Below, in pieces: positions 43,572 through 52,410 of a stretch of 64,000 bases of DNA. The translations under genes were made by a program, and so were the position numbers. Source of the stretch: an uncultured Akkermansia sp. (GTDB taxonomy: Bacteria; Verrucomicrobiota; Verrucomicrobiia; Verrucomicrobiales; Akkermansiaceae); the NCBI GenBank assembly GCA_947601655.1, contig CANQGG010000006.1, forward strand, positions 1 to 64,000, read 5' to 3'. Positions within the stretch are counted from its first letter, which is position 1, and each line of letters begins with the position of its first letter. The notes beneath the pieces were generated by a model. That model had not been told where the DNA came from and searched no databases. It worked only from the letters and a program-made list of their open reading frames with translations.

Positions 43572-44092
43572 ATAGCAAAATTTACAAGTTCGCTATGAAG
43601 AAGATTGTGAAAGGCTTATTAGGAGGTTTGGGAATCAGTGTTGTGCTGGCAGCTCTAATTCCAAGCCTATTTCTGAAAGACGATATTAAGTGGAGGATCC
43701 AAAGCAATTTTGGTCGAGTAGATGTTGTGTTTTCCGGAGATATTCGTGACGGGCAGATCGATGTTTATGAAAAATCACTGCGAGTGGATAGACCTCGGTG
43801 GATAAGAGATGGCAATGGTAACCAAGGAGTCGTGGTTCAATTCCCGGTTTCTTTCTTGCGAAAGACCTATCAAATGACGTTGAAGCCCAAGGGAAATACC
43901 CAATCAACCTCTTTGGTGGTGAGTTTTCTCGGGCAGGATTTGAGAGTTGGTGAACAGATGAAGCCTGCCTACGTTCGTTTCGAGAATATACGACTCAACG
44001 GGAAACTTATTGCTCAGGAGGCGACTGTTTGGCACAATAAACCGTTCTTATACAGAGCAAAAATGCTAAGATCGGACAAGATTTGGCGTTAA
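43568..44092 (+). pseudogene. 5' part of a frameshifted GtrII-like gene
   Basis: 174 aa with the same anchor and beta domain as the two preceding genes, ending abruptly after ATVWHNKPFLYRAK. Adding one A to the five-A run in GCAAAAATGC (about 44060) continues the frame as AKNAKIGQDLALSFDIQKP, aligning residue for residue with the intact paralogue. So this and 44083-45861 are one gene split by a single-base loss. As it stands, the 5' fragment would give a membrane-anchored beta domain only. Confidence 0.8.
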
Positions 44093-45861
44093 GCTTCGAT
44101 ATCCAAAAGCCTGTTTTTTTCACAGATATCATATGGAACAGATTGATAGGAATGTTCCTTGCTTGTTCATTGCTTATTTTCTGTTCTGATATCCTAAGAC
44201 GGTATTCATTGGAGACAACAGGAGGTGATATTCTTCAAGTAATTGCTAAAAGTTATTCAGACATCAACATGGTTTATCGTCGAGCCTTTTGGATCATTTT
44301 TGGCGTTCTCTGTTTCGCCTTCGGATTCCATGCTATCCAGTTTATGTGGGGAAACCACGATTGGAACTTTGTAAGTAATTTTAATTTGCTTCCGTGGGAC
44401 CAACGCATCTTCGAGGGAAGGTACGCTGTTTATTTGTTTAAAAAGGCGTTCTTAAGAGGCGTTTATTTGCCCTTTATCTACGATGTTATCACATTCCTCT
44501 TTCTTGCACTGAATGCGGTATTGCTTTGTATTTATTGGAAATTGGAAAAACGGGTCGCTTATTTTTGTCTATGCGGTCTCATTTTGACGGTGCAGCCTTT
44601 CACATTGAGCATGATGTACTATGTGCACATGCTGCCGGAGGTTTTCATGGGTGTCACCCTTGCTCTGATTGCCCTGATACTAAGCGAGAAGATCACATTT
44701 GAGAAAAAAAGTTCTCTCATGAGGAAGGGAGCCCTCGCTGTACTCTCCTTTGTCCTGATTAACCTGTCGCTGGCAACGTATCCTGTCCTGATTAACACCA
44801 TTGCCGTAGTCTTTATTGGCAGGCTATTAGTGCAGTCATTTGAGTGGGATGGTTCGTGGAAACATTTTAAATCTTGTTTTGTCCCGCTTTCAATACCAGT
44901 GATTTGCATCGTCCTAGGCATTGGTTTGTACAAATTCATTATCACTTTCGTATTTCCTGTGGAAGATTTTTATAATACAAAAACACTGCCATTAGAACGA
45001 TTGCCGGAGAGATTATTTGTTCTGTTTAAACAGAGTCTTTATCAATTGTATGAATACAATTCTCCCTTCATCTCCCGAACCGTTCTATGGGTTTTTTTAG
45101 GCTTTACGATTCTCGTGACTCTGTACGTTTGTTTAACGGGAAACTATAAACAAAAATTGGTTAGACTGACCCTACTTGTAGGGTCGCTCCACGCAACTCA
45201 AGCTACTATGATGATATCATCTGAACATATCATTGCTGATAGAATAGAATTATTTGGATTAGTCCCGTTTGAAATGCTCATGACAGTTTTGGTGTTTACC
45301 AAACTAAAGAAGATGCACAATTTAAGTATTTTTGCAGTAATGGGAGCTATTTGGATGTCCATCATCAATGATTTAGATTGCCTTCGTGTCTGGAAACTGG
45401 GATTCGATGCAGAAAAAATGCTCTGGAACAGAGTGCTGGCGCGTTTGGAAACACAAAAAGATTCTGATGTGAATAAAAAATATAAGGTTGTCCAAATTGG
45501 ACGAATATCGATGAGACCTCGCTTTGCGACAAACAGTACGTTCGGCTCTGAATATTCTTTGCCACTCGTGAGCTTCGGATACGATTTTAACCCATTCGAT
45601 GGGCTGAATTTCTATTGGCCAATAAATTTTGTTTCATTTAAATGCGATACAAAGCTTAAATATTTAAAGCCTGTGTGTAAGGATCAACTGAAACTCCTGC
45701 ATGAAGCGGGCATCCTAGACAAAGCACGTGCGTGGCCACACGAGAACGGACTCATCGTGTGGAAGGATGTCATCCTCTTTGTCACCGACGCAAAACTGCT
45801 TGAGGAGTACAAAAAGCAACTCGCCCATGAATTTCCCAGACAACCTCAAATAAAGCCATAA
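44083..45861 (+). pseudogene. 3' part of the frameshifted GtrII-like gene
   Basis: 592 aa matching the polytopic part of the 757-aa paralogue throughout (YRRAFWIIFGVLCFAFGFHA, TVQPFTLSMMYYVHMLPEVF, KARAWPHENGLIVWKDVILF). The ATG at 44083 could reinitiate translation, since it overlaps the end of the 5' fragment. The product would lack the N-terminal domain. A stretch of more than 70 bp near 45360-45440 is almost identical to the paralogue. Confidence 0.75.
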
Positions 45862-45862
45862 A

Positions 45863-46342
45863 ATGTACAGATTCCTATGTTACACAGCCGGCAGCGGATT
45901 TGGTGTCGGCTACTTTCCCTTCGCCTCCGGAACTGCCGGTTCGGCGGCTACTCTGCCCGTTGCTTTTGGCATCGCCTACTTCTACGGGACGTGGGGACTG
46001 CTGCTCACCGCTGTTGTCACCTTCTTTATAGGTGTCGTCGCATCCAAAGAAATTCTCAAATACACCAAACACGACCCCTCGCTCATCATCATCGACGAGG
46101 TTGTGGGACAGTTGGTCACTTTAGCCTTTGTAGGCCCTTGCCTGGTTGAAAACCTGCACGCTTGGTGGGCGTACATCGCCGGTTTCTTCCTGTTCCGACT
46201 CTTCGATATCGTCAAACCTCAACCAGCCAAATGGGCGGATCAAAAGGTACTCAACGCCTGGGGCGTGATGCTCGATGATGTATTCGCCGGGATCTACGCC
46301 GGTCTCTTCCTCCTCCTCATCAACTTCTATATCGTCTCATGA
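45863..46342 (+). CDS. pgpA: Phosphatidylglycerophosphatase A family
   Basis: A 159-aa membrane protein with GVGYFPFASGTAGSAATLPV, DPSLIIIDEVVGQLVTLAFV and GVMLDDVFAGIYAG, the three conserved blocks of PgpA, which dephosphorylates phosphatidylglycerol phosphate. It is embedded in a glycolipid operon: its stop overlaps the start of the UbiA-type prenyltransferase by four bases. It may therefore also act on a polyprenyl-phosphate sugar phosphate; that part is inference. Confidence 0.85.
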   Translation: MYRFLCYTAGSGFGVGYFPFASGTAGSAATLPVAFGIAYFYGTWGLLLTAVVTFFIGVVASKEILKYTKHDPSLIIIDEVVGQLVTLAFVGPCLVENLHAWWAYIAGFFLFRLFDIVKPQPAKWADQKVLNAWGVMLDDVFAGIYAGLFLLLINFYIVS

Positions 46343-47205
46343 AAACCTGGTTGAAACTTATTCGCATCAAGCAGTGGGTCAAGAACGCCTTTGTCCTTGC
46401 GCCTCTCTTGTTCTCCTTTCAATTTACGGACATCCCCTCCGTTCTCTCGGCACTCTACGCCTTCCTCGCATTCAGCCTTATCGCCAGCGCCCACTACATC
46501 GTCAACGATATTCAGGACCGCGAAAAGGATGCCCTGCATCCTCAAAAGAAATATCGCCCGATAGCCAGCGGAGCCATCTCGGTGAAGAAAGGGTTGGCGG
46601 CGACCTTATTCCTACTGTTGGGAGGAACATCTGTTTTAATCCTGCTGGGTGACATCAAGGTTGCGGGGGTCATCGGACTCTATCTGCTCATCAACGTCCT
46701 CTATTCCGGGAAGCTGAAAAATATCGTTCTGTTGGATGTGTTCGTGATCGCCATAGGATTTGTGCTGCGGGTGTACGCAGGAGCCTATGCCATCCATGAG
46801 CCGGTATCGAGCTTTATCTTCATGACGACGCTGTTTTTATCGCTCTTCCTGGGATTTGCGAAGCGCAAGGGTGAGCTACTGCGGCATGGAACGGCATCGC
46901 GGACGGTGCTCAAAAAGTACGGAAAGGAAATGCTCAATGCTTATCTGGCCGTCACGATGGCGCTTACGATTATGTCCTACGCCCTCTGGACCATGGAGAC
47001 CAATACGAAGGCTAATCTGGGAACGCACCGCATGATCTACAGCATCGTTTTTGTGGTATTCGGGATGTTCTGGTACGTGTATATTCTGGACAAGTATAAC
47101 GGTTCGGAGGATCCGACGGAGAACCTGTACAAGGATAAGGCCCTGTTGCTGACGTGCTGCACCTTTGTCGGCTACGTGCTTCTGTTGTTCACGAACATTG
47201 TATAA
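46339..47205 (+). CDS. UbiA-family prenyltransferase, DPPR synthase-like
   Basis: A 288-aa protein with eight to nine helices. The first Asp-rich motif is NDIQDREKDALHPQKKYRPI, where the KKYRPI extension is typical of decaprenyl-phosphate phosphoribosyltransferases rather than quinone enzymes. A second motif is LLDVFVIAIGFVLRVYAGAY. These enzymes join polyprenyl phosphate to phosphoribosyl pyrophosphate, the first step to lipid-linked arabinose or ribose donors. It is flanked by a PgpA-type phosphatase and a flippase plus SDR, which fits that pathway. Confidence 0.78.
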   Translation: MKTWLKLIRIKQWVKNAFVLAPLLFSFQFTDIPSVLSALYAFLAFSLIASAHYIVNDIQDREKDALHPQKKYRPIASGAISVKKGLAATLFLLLGGTSVLILLGDIKVAGVIGLYLLINVLYSGKLKNIVLLDVFVIAIGFVLRVYAGAYAIHEPVSSFIFMTTLFLSLFLGFAKRKGELLRHGTASRTVLKKYGKEMLNAYLAVTMALTIMSYALWTMETNTKANLGTHRMIYSIVFVVFGMFWYVYILDKYNGSEDPTENLYKDKALLLTCCTFVGYVLLLFTNIV

Positions 47206-47217
47206 AAAACGAAATCC

Positions 47218-47598
47218 ATGAAAAACATCTTACTCATTTTATCCAGTGTGGCATTGAATGCCTTGGCACAACTGTTCATCCGGCAGGGGATGCTCAAGAT
47301 AGGCTCCGTTTCCCTGAAGCTCGAGCAGCTTTGGAATATGTGCATCAGCTTCTTCTCCAACCTCTACCTCTGGGGGGGCATGCTTTGCTATGCCGTATCC
47401 ATCATTTTGTGGATGGTGGTTCTCTCGAAGGTCAATGTGTCGCTGGCTTATCCCTTTTCCTGTGTCGGGTTCATCATCACCGCTGTCTTGGCTTCTTTTT
47501 TCCTCAACGAGCCTCTTACTCTACAAAAATGCGTTGGGATAGCGGTCATTTGCCTGGGGGTCATCATTTTAACTTACAGTAAAGATCTCACATCATGA
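47218..47598 (+). CDS. Small EamA/SMR-type transporter, ArnE-like flippase
   Basis: A 126-aa protein with four transmembrane helices, including AYPFSCVGFIITAVLASFFL followed by NEPLT, the pattern of ArnE/ArnF half-flippases for undecaprenyl-phosphate sugars. It overlaps the next SDR gene by four bases. It probably moves the lipid-linked sugar across the inner membrane. Confidence 0.7.
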   Translation: MKNILLILSSVALNALAQLFIRQGMLKIGSVSLKLEQLWNMCISFFSNLYLWGGMLCYAVSIILWMVVLSKVNVSLAYPFSCVGFIITAVLASFFLNEPLTLQKCVGIAVICLGVIILTYSKDLTS

Positions 47599-48560
47599 GA
47601 TACGTCATTATAGGTGGCTCCGGCTTCGTCGGGAAGGAACTAGGCAATCTCTTGCTTCAAAGAGGGGAGGAAATAATTAATTTGGATCTCATCCCTTCAG
47701 GGATACCCGTGCAAGATGTGCAGCAAGACATCACCCGGGAAATCCGATTTCAATTCCGACCGGATGATATCGTCGTGCACTTGGCGGCCAATCAATACCA
47801 TCACAAAGTGCCCAAGAAAAACAGGCAGGCATTTTTTGAGGAAGTCAATGTAGCGGGCACGCAAAATATATTGAAGAAGATGTCGGAGGACGGCGCGCAT
47901 CAGATGGTTTTTTTCAGCACGGATATGGTTTACGGTAAACCTCAGTATCTGCCGGTGGATACAAAGCACGTGCAGAATCCATTTGGATACTACGGGAAGA
48001 GCAAAAAGGCAGCCGAGGCCATTTGTGAGGAATACCGGCAAGAGGGGATGAACATCACGATATTCCGTCCCCGTATGATCATCGGCAAGGGGCGGCTGGG
48101 AATTCTGGTGAAGCTGTTTAAGTTGATAGAGTACAACCTGCCTGTCCCCATGATCGGAAGCGGGAGGAATTATTATCAAATGGTTTTCGTACAGGATTGC
48201 GCGGAAGCTATCGCCCAGGCCATCCGGCATCAATTGCCCAATAAATCCTACAATCTTGGCTCCATCAATCCACCGACTGTTAAGGAGCTACTAGGACAGG
48301 TGATAAAAAGAAACCACTCGAAATCCATCCTCATCCCGACATGGGGAAAGGCGGTGAAGATGACATTGGGCGTGTTGGGCTGGCTGGGTTTGGAAATGAT
48401 GTACAAAGAGCAATACATGATAGCTGATGAGAACTACATCATCGACATATCTGAGACACGGCAAGAGCTGGACTGGACACCTCAATTTAACGACACCGAC
48501 ATGATGCTGGCTGCCTTTGAGGAGTACCAAAAGCTGAAGGATAAGACGGGAAAGAATTGA
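47595..48560 (+). CDS. NAD-dependent epimerase/dehydratase (extended SDR)
   Basis: A 321-aa protein. The Rossmann GGSGFVGKELGNLL binds NAD(P), and the catalytic YYGKSK motif with an upstream FFSTDMVYG serine is intact. It probably modifies a nucleotide or lipid-linked sugar made by the same operon. The long hairpin repeat A begins at its stop codon and may act as the operon terminator. Confidence 0.82.
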   Translation: MRYVIIGGSGFVGKELGNLLLQRGEEIINLDLIPSGIPVQDVQQDITREIRFQFRPDDIVVHLAANQYHHKVPKKNRQAFFEEVNVAGTQNILKKMSEDGAHQMVFFSTDMVYGKPQYLPVDTKHVQNPFGYYGKSKKAAEAICEEYRQEGMNITIFRPRMIIGKGRLGILVKLFKLIEYNLPVPMIGSGRNYYQMVFVQDCAEAIAQAIRHQLPNKSYNLGSINPPTVKELLGQVIKRNHSKSILIPTWGKAVKMTLGVLGWLGLEMMYKEQYMIADENYIIDISETRQELDWTPQFNDTDMMLAAFEEYQKLKDKTGKN

Positions 48561-48672
48561 CGCAGAATTTCGCATGGTTAAATTTGCAGATTATCAATAG
48601 ATAGCAGAGATCGCATGTTGAATTTGCGTTGAATTTGGGGCAAATTTGACGCAAAATTCAACTTTTTTCAAC
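48554..48672 (+). repeat. Long hairpin repeat, copy A
   Basis: The core at 48617-48662 folds into a hairpin of about 21 bp (GTTGAATTTGCGTTGAATTT against its near complement, loop GGG) followed by six T, so it also reads as an intrinsic terminator. About 60 bases upstream of the core match copy B as well. Same orientation as copy C. Confidence 0.8.
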
Positions 48673-48699
48673 GTGGCTCTGCCAAAGGTATGGCATAGG

Positions 48700-48756
48700 C
48701 AGGGCAACCGCATTAGGAAATGCGTTTACTTATTTACGATTTAATTCATTTACGAT
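48700..48756. mobile_element. Left end of a MITE split by an IS110 remnant
   Basis: CAGGGCAACCGCATTAGGAAATGCGTTTAC is the element's left end, followed by TTTACGAT repeats. The expected continuation (TACGATT-GCAAAATTTAGCGAGC) appears only at 49349, after the IS110-like segment. Confidence 0.6.
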
Positions 48757-49029
48757 GTCGCTCTTCACCTGTTTGCCTACACTTCGGGCAAATGCCCTTA
48801 CTGCTGGCGGAAACAGGCATACCCATTCCATTCCTCTCCTGATGAGTTTCATCGTGAATGGCCGACTCACCGACCCTGTGGCCTCATAGGCTATGAGCAA
48901 TTGCTCCGTCTTGCTCTTCCTTCTTGCCCACTTGATCATTTCTTGGATGCCTTTCTCTTCATTTTTAAAGCTTCTCACGCTCCCATTCAACGACGCTTTG
49001 AAGCTTTCCTTTGCTAAGTCACCCCCCAC
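48730..49029 (-). pseudogene. Truncated IS110-family transposase
   Basis: About 100 aa of the N-terminal half of an IS110 DEDD transposase: GGDLAKESFKASLNG with the first catalytic Asp, the catalytic-Glu motif IAYEATGSVSRPF, and AFARSVGKQVKSD. Normal IS110 proteins run 300-400 aa. Here the frame enters MITE sequence and stops after ELNRK. The reading frame extends upstream to about 49110 without an ATG (EIKVKLEKKPESSNTPI), so the listed GTG start is not certain. Non-functional. Confidence 0.75.
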
Positions 49030-49099
49030 GATCGGGGTGTTGCTGCTTTCCGGCTTTTTCTCGAGCTTGACTTTTATTTCGTTTGTCGTATAATTACTC

Positions 49100-49330
49100 G
49101 TGTGTTTTTATCTCACACGGTTACGGGCCTGGGAATTGCTTCCTGCCCTATCAACCGAGTCTTTTGCGGAGCCGTCACCTAGGCGGGGCGCATGACGCTC
49201 TGACATCGTAACGGGGCTTTCTCCCTAATCGATTTACGAGCCTCCCATGTACCGGGGATAGAGGTTCTAGACGCCCCCTATCCCTTCTTCCGCAACTGCG
49301 GTTATTCTACCTCAGTCCCGCGTATTTTAA
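49100..49330 (-). ncRNA. Possible IS110 bridge-RNA region
   Basis: Non-coding sequence directly upstream of the transposase remnant, where IS110 elements encode their bridge RNA. Stems visible: GGGATAG/CTATCCC around a 17-base loop, CCGCA/TGCGG, and CGTGTG/CACACG. No alignment to known bridge RNAs was possible. Confidence 0.3.
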
Positions 49331-49344
49331 CACCCTAATTAACC

Positions 49345-49395
49345 GAGTACGAGGTACGATTCGCAAAATTTAGCGAGCGGAGCTCGCGAGAGGCG
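49345..49395. repeat. Right continuation of the split MITE
   Basis: GTACGATTCGCAAAATTTAG followed by the hairpin GCGAGC-GGA-GCTCGC, the same module as at 12.2 and 52.2 kb. Confidence 0.6.
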
Positions 49396-49410
49396 GAGAG
49401 CTTGGGATTT

Positions 49411-51582
49411 TCATGGCTCTTGTTGCCGTGCTCGATAGGACTGTTGTGGATGATTTTGATGCCGAGGGTAACGAACCTCTAACAGGCCATGATGAACCAT
49501 GGGTCGTAGAATTCGCTGCAAAGTCCGACGATCTCTGTCAAGAACCCGGATGAGATCTGCCATCGAAACCCATTGCCCGCGACACAGCTCGATGATAGCT
49601 TGCTCCTTCTCCTCTAGGCTTGCTTTACGCGATGTTCTCACCTTGACTACGCTTTGCGGCAATTGAGGCATCTGCCCGGATTCTAGCAACGTTTCTTCTT
49701 GATGATGAGATATTTGCTCGGGAGCTTGTGACATTTGCCTGTTGAACTGCGACATTTGCGCAGGCGCTGACGATATATCTCCATGATTATGAGTCACTTG
49801 TCCACGTGCTTGTGACATTTGCTCGGGAGCTTGTGACATTTGCCTGTTGAACTGCGACATTTGCGCAGATTCTAATGATGCCTCTCCCTGATTATGAGTT
49901 ACTTGTCCACGTGCTTGTGACATTTGCTCGGGAGCTTGTGACATTTGCCTGTTGAACTGCGACATTTGCGCAGATTCTAATGATGCCTCTCCCTGATTAT
50001 GAGTTACTTGTCCATGTACTTGTGACATTTCCCCATCGATCTGTGACGTTTGTTGCACTTCTCCCCAACTGTACTTCATTCCGCGAGCTCGTCCCTTTGT
50101 TTGCAGATATCCGTGTTCCGCAAGAACTGACAGATAGTGACTCAAATCCGCCGGATGTATGGGTAAAATGCTCCGAATTTCGCCATGAGAAACGTATTTG
50201 TCTGGAGGGATGCAAACTAGCACCAATTTTTCAAAGGAGGATAGTTTTCTGAAATTGTCGTTCCCAACGCATTGTATGATAGCATCAAGTCTCTCTCTGG
50301 GTATTAATCCTACACAAGGAAGTTCCCAAACGACACGCGGGGGATTCAACGTTTCTTCGACAGTCGGCACTGCCATGCAGGTCTCAAACCATCCTTTTGT
50401 CATTTTCTCCACTCCACTCCCAGCCTTGTCCACCACACCCAGGATTTGGAACATTCGCTGCAAGTTCTTATTGCGGCAAATGCTTATTTGTTCAAGCTCG
50501 GTAAACAATGCCTCCTTATTTACCAAAAGTGTGCCTGGATTGATAAATTTGAGTCCTTCTGATCGCTTGATGATTCGGATTCCCGCATCCACCCAATAAT
50601 CGGCGTGCACAATTGCGTTGGCCAGAGCCTCTCGGATGGCAATATGAGCAGAGGTTTCATCCCTCCTGGTCATATCTCGGTTTAGTTCAAAGGGACGTCG
50701 TACCCACGTCTGCAACTTCGCAAGCACCAAAAAGAAGAACTCATACAGATTGCCTGCCCATGTACCATCATTGGTCAAGCGGTCATCCCAACGTGCGTTA
50801 ATGTCCGTGGTGTTCTCGTACTCAAAATAATCAAGCTGAAAACTCGGCCACATTTCGATGATTGAATCATGCTTTCCGAACATCAACAACCCGGCCAGAG
50901 TCAAACCACTTTGTCCGGACATCCGGTCAGTCCGATAGGCTTGCAAATGTCGTAGCAACGCTTCGTCACTCTCATGCTGCCACTGATTTCCCAAAGCGGT
51001 ACCACGCATATAGTTCCGAAATTTCCCCAGCGTGTCTAAATTAATATCACTCAACTGACTGTGTGGGACAATATATGAGTCCAAGGAATATGTCCCCATG
51101 AGGCAAACGTCACGATTTCGCCGCATGCGTGCTATATCAATATCTGTACACTGCACATCTGCTTCCTGTTGTCGGATGTAACTCTGTTTTTCATTTTTGT
51201 TGAGATGCACAGGTTGCTGTTGAGGAATCGCCATGGGGACATCCATGGCAAGTATTTCCTTTCCATCAAGCACGACTCTTTCAATACTCTCCGAACGAGC
51301 GCAAAGGTTGCAGCTTACCTGCTCACTGTTGTTGAGTATATCAATCAATTCTTTGTGCCTTTTTTCGATGTGCGGAACACCTTCCACCTCCCCATTGTCC
51401 TTTACGCCAAGTAGTATGATGCCTCCTTTGGTATTAGCAAATGCACTATAAGTAACACGTAACTCCTTGTTTGGCAATCCTCCTTTAGCAAGTTTGAACT
51501 CCAGCTTGAGACCCTCTCTCCACCCGGAATCCGAGTGATAGAGCCGTCTCACTTTTTGCTCCAATGACTCACCATTCCACAT
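49411..51582 (-). CDS. AlbA_2/Schlafen-type domain plus ATPase-fold regulator with internal tandem repeats
   Basis: A 723-aa protein. Residues 15-140 match the AlbA_2 (Schlafen-like) domain: EGLKLEFKLAKGG, VTYSAFANTKGGIILLGVKD and SYIRQQEADVQC. Residues about 310-410 look like the HATPase_c_4 region (AIREALANAIVHADYW, FINPGTLL, KAGSGVEKM). A winged helix follows, then 2.9 tandem copies of a 35-residue unit (GQVTHNQGEASLESAQMSQF...), and a final winged helix (MADLIRVLDRDRRTLQRILR). Such proteins are usually transcription regulators or stress ATPases, and occasionally parts of phage-defence systems. It lies alone between inverted hairpin repeats A and B. Confidence 0.78.
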   Translation of the reverse strand: MWNGESLEQKVRRLYHSDSGWREGLKLEFKLAKGGLPNKELRVTYSAFANTKGGIILLGVKDNGEVEGVPHIEKRHKELIDILNNSEQVSCNLCARSESIERVVLDGKEILAMDVPMAIPQQQPVHLNKNEKQSYIRQQEADVQCTDIDIARMRRNRDVCLMGTYSLDSYIVPHSQLSDINLDTLGKFRNYMRGTALGNQWQHESDEALLRHLQAYRTDRMSGQSGLTLAGLLMFGKHDSIIEMWPSFQLDYFEYENTTDINARWDDRLTNDGTWAGNLYEFFFLVLAKLQTWVRRPFELNRDMTRRDETSAHIAIREALANAIVHADYWVDAGIRIIKRSEGLKFINPGTLLVNKEALFTELEQISICRNKNLQRMFQILGVVDKAGSGVEKMTKGWFETCMAVPTVEETLNPPRVVWELPCVGLIPRERLDAIIQCVGNDNFRKLSSFEKLVLVCIPPDKYVSHGEIRSILPIHPADLSHYLSVLAEHGYLQTKGRARGMKYSWGEVQQTSQIDGEMSQVHGQVTHNQGEASLESAQMSQFNRQMSQAPEQMSQARGQVTHNQGEASLESAQMSQFNRQMSQAPEQMSQARGQVTHNHGDISSAPAQMSQFNRQMSQAPEQISHHQEETLLESGQMPQLPQSVVKVRTSRKASLEEKEQAIIELCRGQWVSMADLIRVLDRDRRTLQRILRPMVHHGLLEVRYPRHQNHPQQSYRARQQEP
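49732..50035 (-). repeat. 105-bp tandem repeat inside the AlbA-type gene
   Basis: Units start at 49732, 49837 and 49942; the third is partial. Units 2 and 3 are almost identical. Because 105 is a multiple of three, copy-number change would alter length but keep the frame. Confidence 0.9.
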
Positions 51583-51990
51583 GCTCTTGCCTCTGTTTTT
51601 AATTGATAACGATAAGCTCTTTTCAAATTATCTCCGGTTTTATCTAAGGAATGGGTAATTTGCTTTTGAATCCGTTGTAAATCCCGTAGATACATCAAGA
51701 GAGGGAAATCGTCGAAATTTCAATCATCACACACCTGCCAAGAAGGAGACGAACACTCCTTCAGGCGATTCCTTCCATTCCTACGCGAGAATACCGAGCA
51801 AACAGCTTGCTCCCATCTCTGTCTCTTGGACTTCACCCTTTCTGCTAATATAACTTTCTGCGCCATGCTATACTGCCTTGTATCACGAGAAAAGCAATAT
51901 TGCAAGCTTATAAATCTGGACACTCTGAAAATTGGTATGCCTGTTCTGGAAAAACAAGCGAGTGTTACATCCATCCAAAATAAAGCCCTG
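51583..51990. other. Non-coding upstream region of the AlbA-type gene
   Basis: No convincing gene or sharp promoter. The ORF at 51720-52016 on the minus strand has no recognisable protein character. Confidence 0.4.
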
Positions 51991-52109
51991 TTGAAAAAAG
52001 TTGAATTTTGCGTCAAATTTGCCCCAAATTCAACGCAAATTCAACATGCGGTCTCTTTTATCTATTAATAATCTGGCTATTCAACCATGCGAAATTCTGC
52101 GTCAATTCC
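51991..52109 (-). repeat. Long hairpin repeat, copy B (inverted)
   Basis: Reverse complement of copy A over about 119 bases, hairpin core 52000-52045 with its T-run pointing toward the AlbA-type gene. With A it bounds a 3.55-kb segment. Confidence 0.8.
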
Positions 52110-52140
52110 CCTGACAGCATCCCCTCAGGGTGGTACAGCA

Positions 52141-52171
52141 TGAACTGATAGATAGTGACTCAAATCCGCCG
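52141..52171 (-). pseudogene. 30-bp scrap of an AlbA-type gene
   Basis: GAACTGATAGATAGTGACTC and the following AAATCCGCCG differ by one base from 50124-50153 inside the intact gene (the DLSHYLSVL-coding stretch). It suggests a second copy was once here. Confidence 0.45.
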
Positions 52172-52204
52172 CATCCGTCCCAAGAAAAAGAGATCCCAAC
52201 ACGC

Positions 52205-52290
52205 AAGTCATTTACGATTTGCAAAATTTGGCGAGCGAAGCTCGCGGGGAGCGAGGCAGATGCGAACGCGTACCCATCAAGCAACGTACG
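52205..52290. repeat. MITE internal module
   Basis: CATTTACGATTTGCAAAATT then the hairpin GCGAGC-GAA-GCTCGC; the flanking ends are lost. Confidence 0.55.
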
Positions 52291-52410
52291 GACGTGATTA
52301 GAAAGGGGCGGGGGCAGGCGGAGCTTGGCCATTTACGATTTGGGGAGTTAGCACGCGTTGTGCGGAGGCAAGTGGTGTGTCTCGCATCCCGCACGCGAAA
52401 AATGGGTTGA

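Noticed and set aside
49732-50035. Tandem repeats as a CRISPR array
   Set aside because: Units are contiguous without spacers, 105 bp long and in frame inside a protein gene.
51720-52016. 98-aa minus-strand ORF upstream of the AlbA-type gene
   Set aside because: Runs into hairpin repeat B and shows no protein-like pattern.
52219-52410. 63-aa plus-strand ORF as a hicA toxin before hicB
   Set aside because: The sequence is the repeat module and does not show the HicA fold (GSHH-type motif absent).
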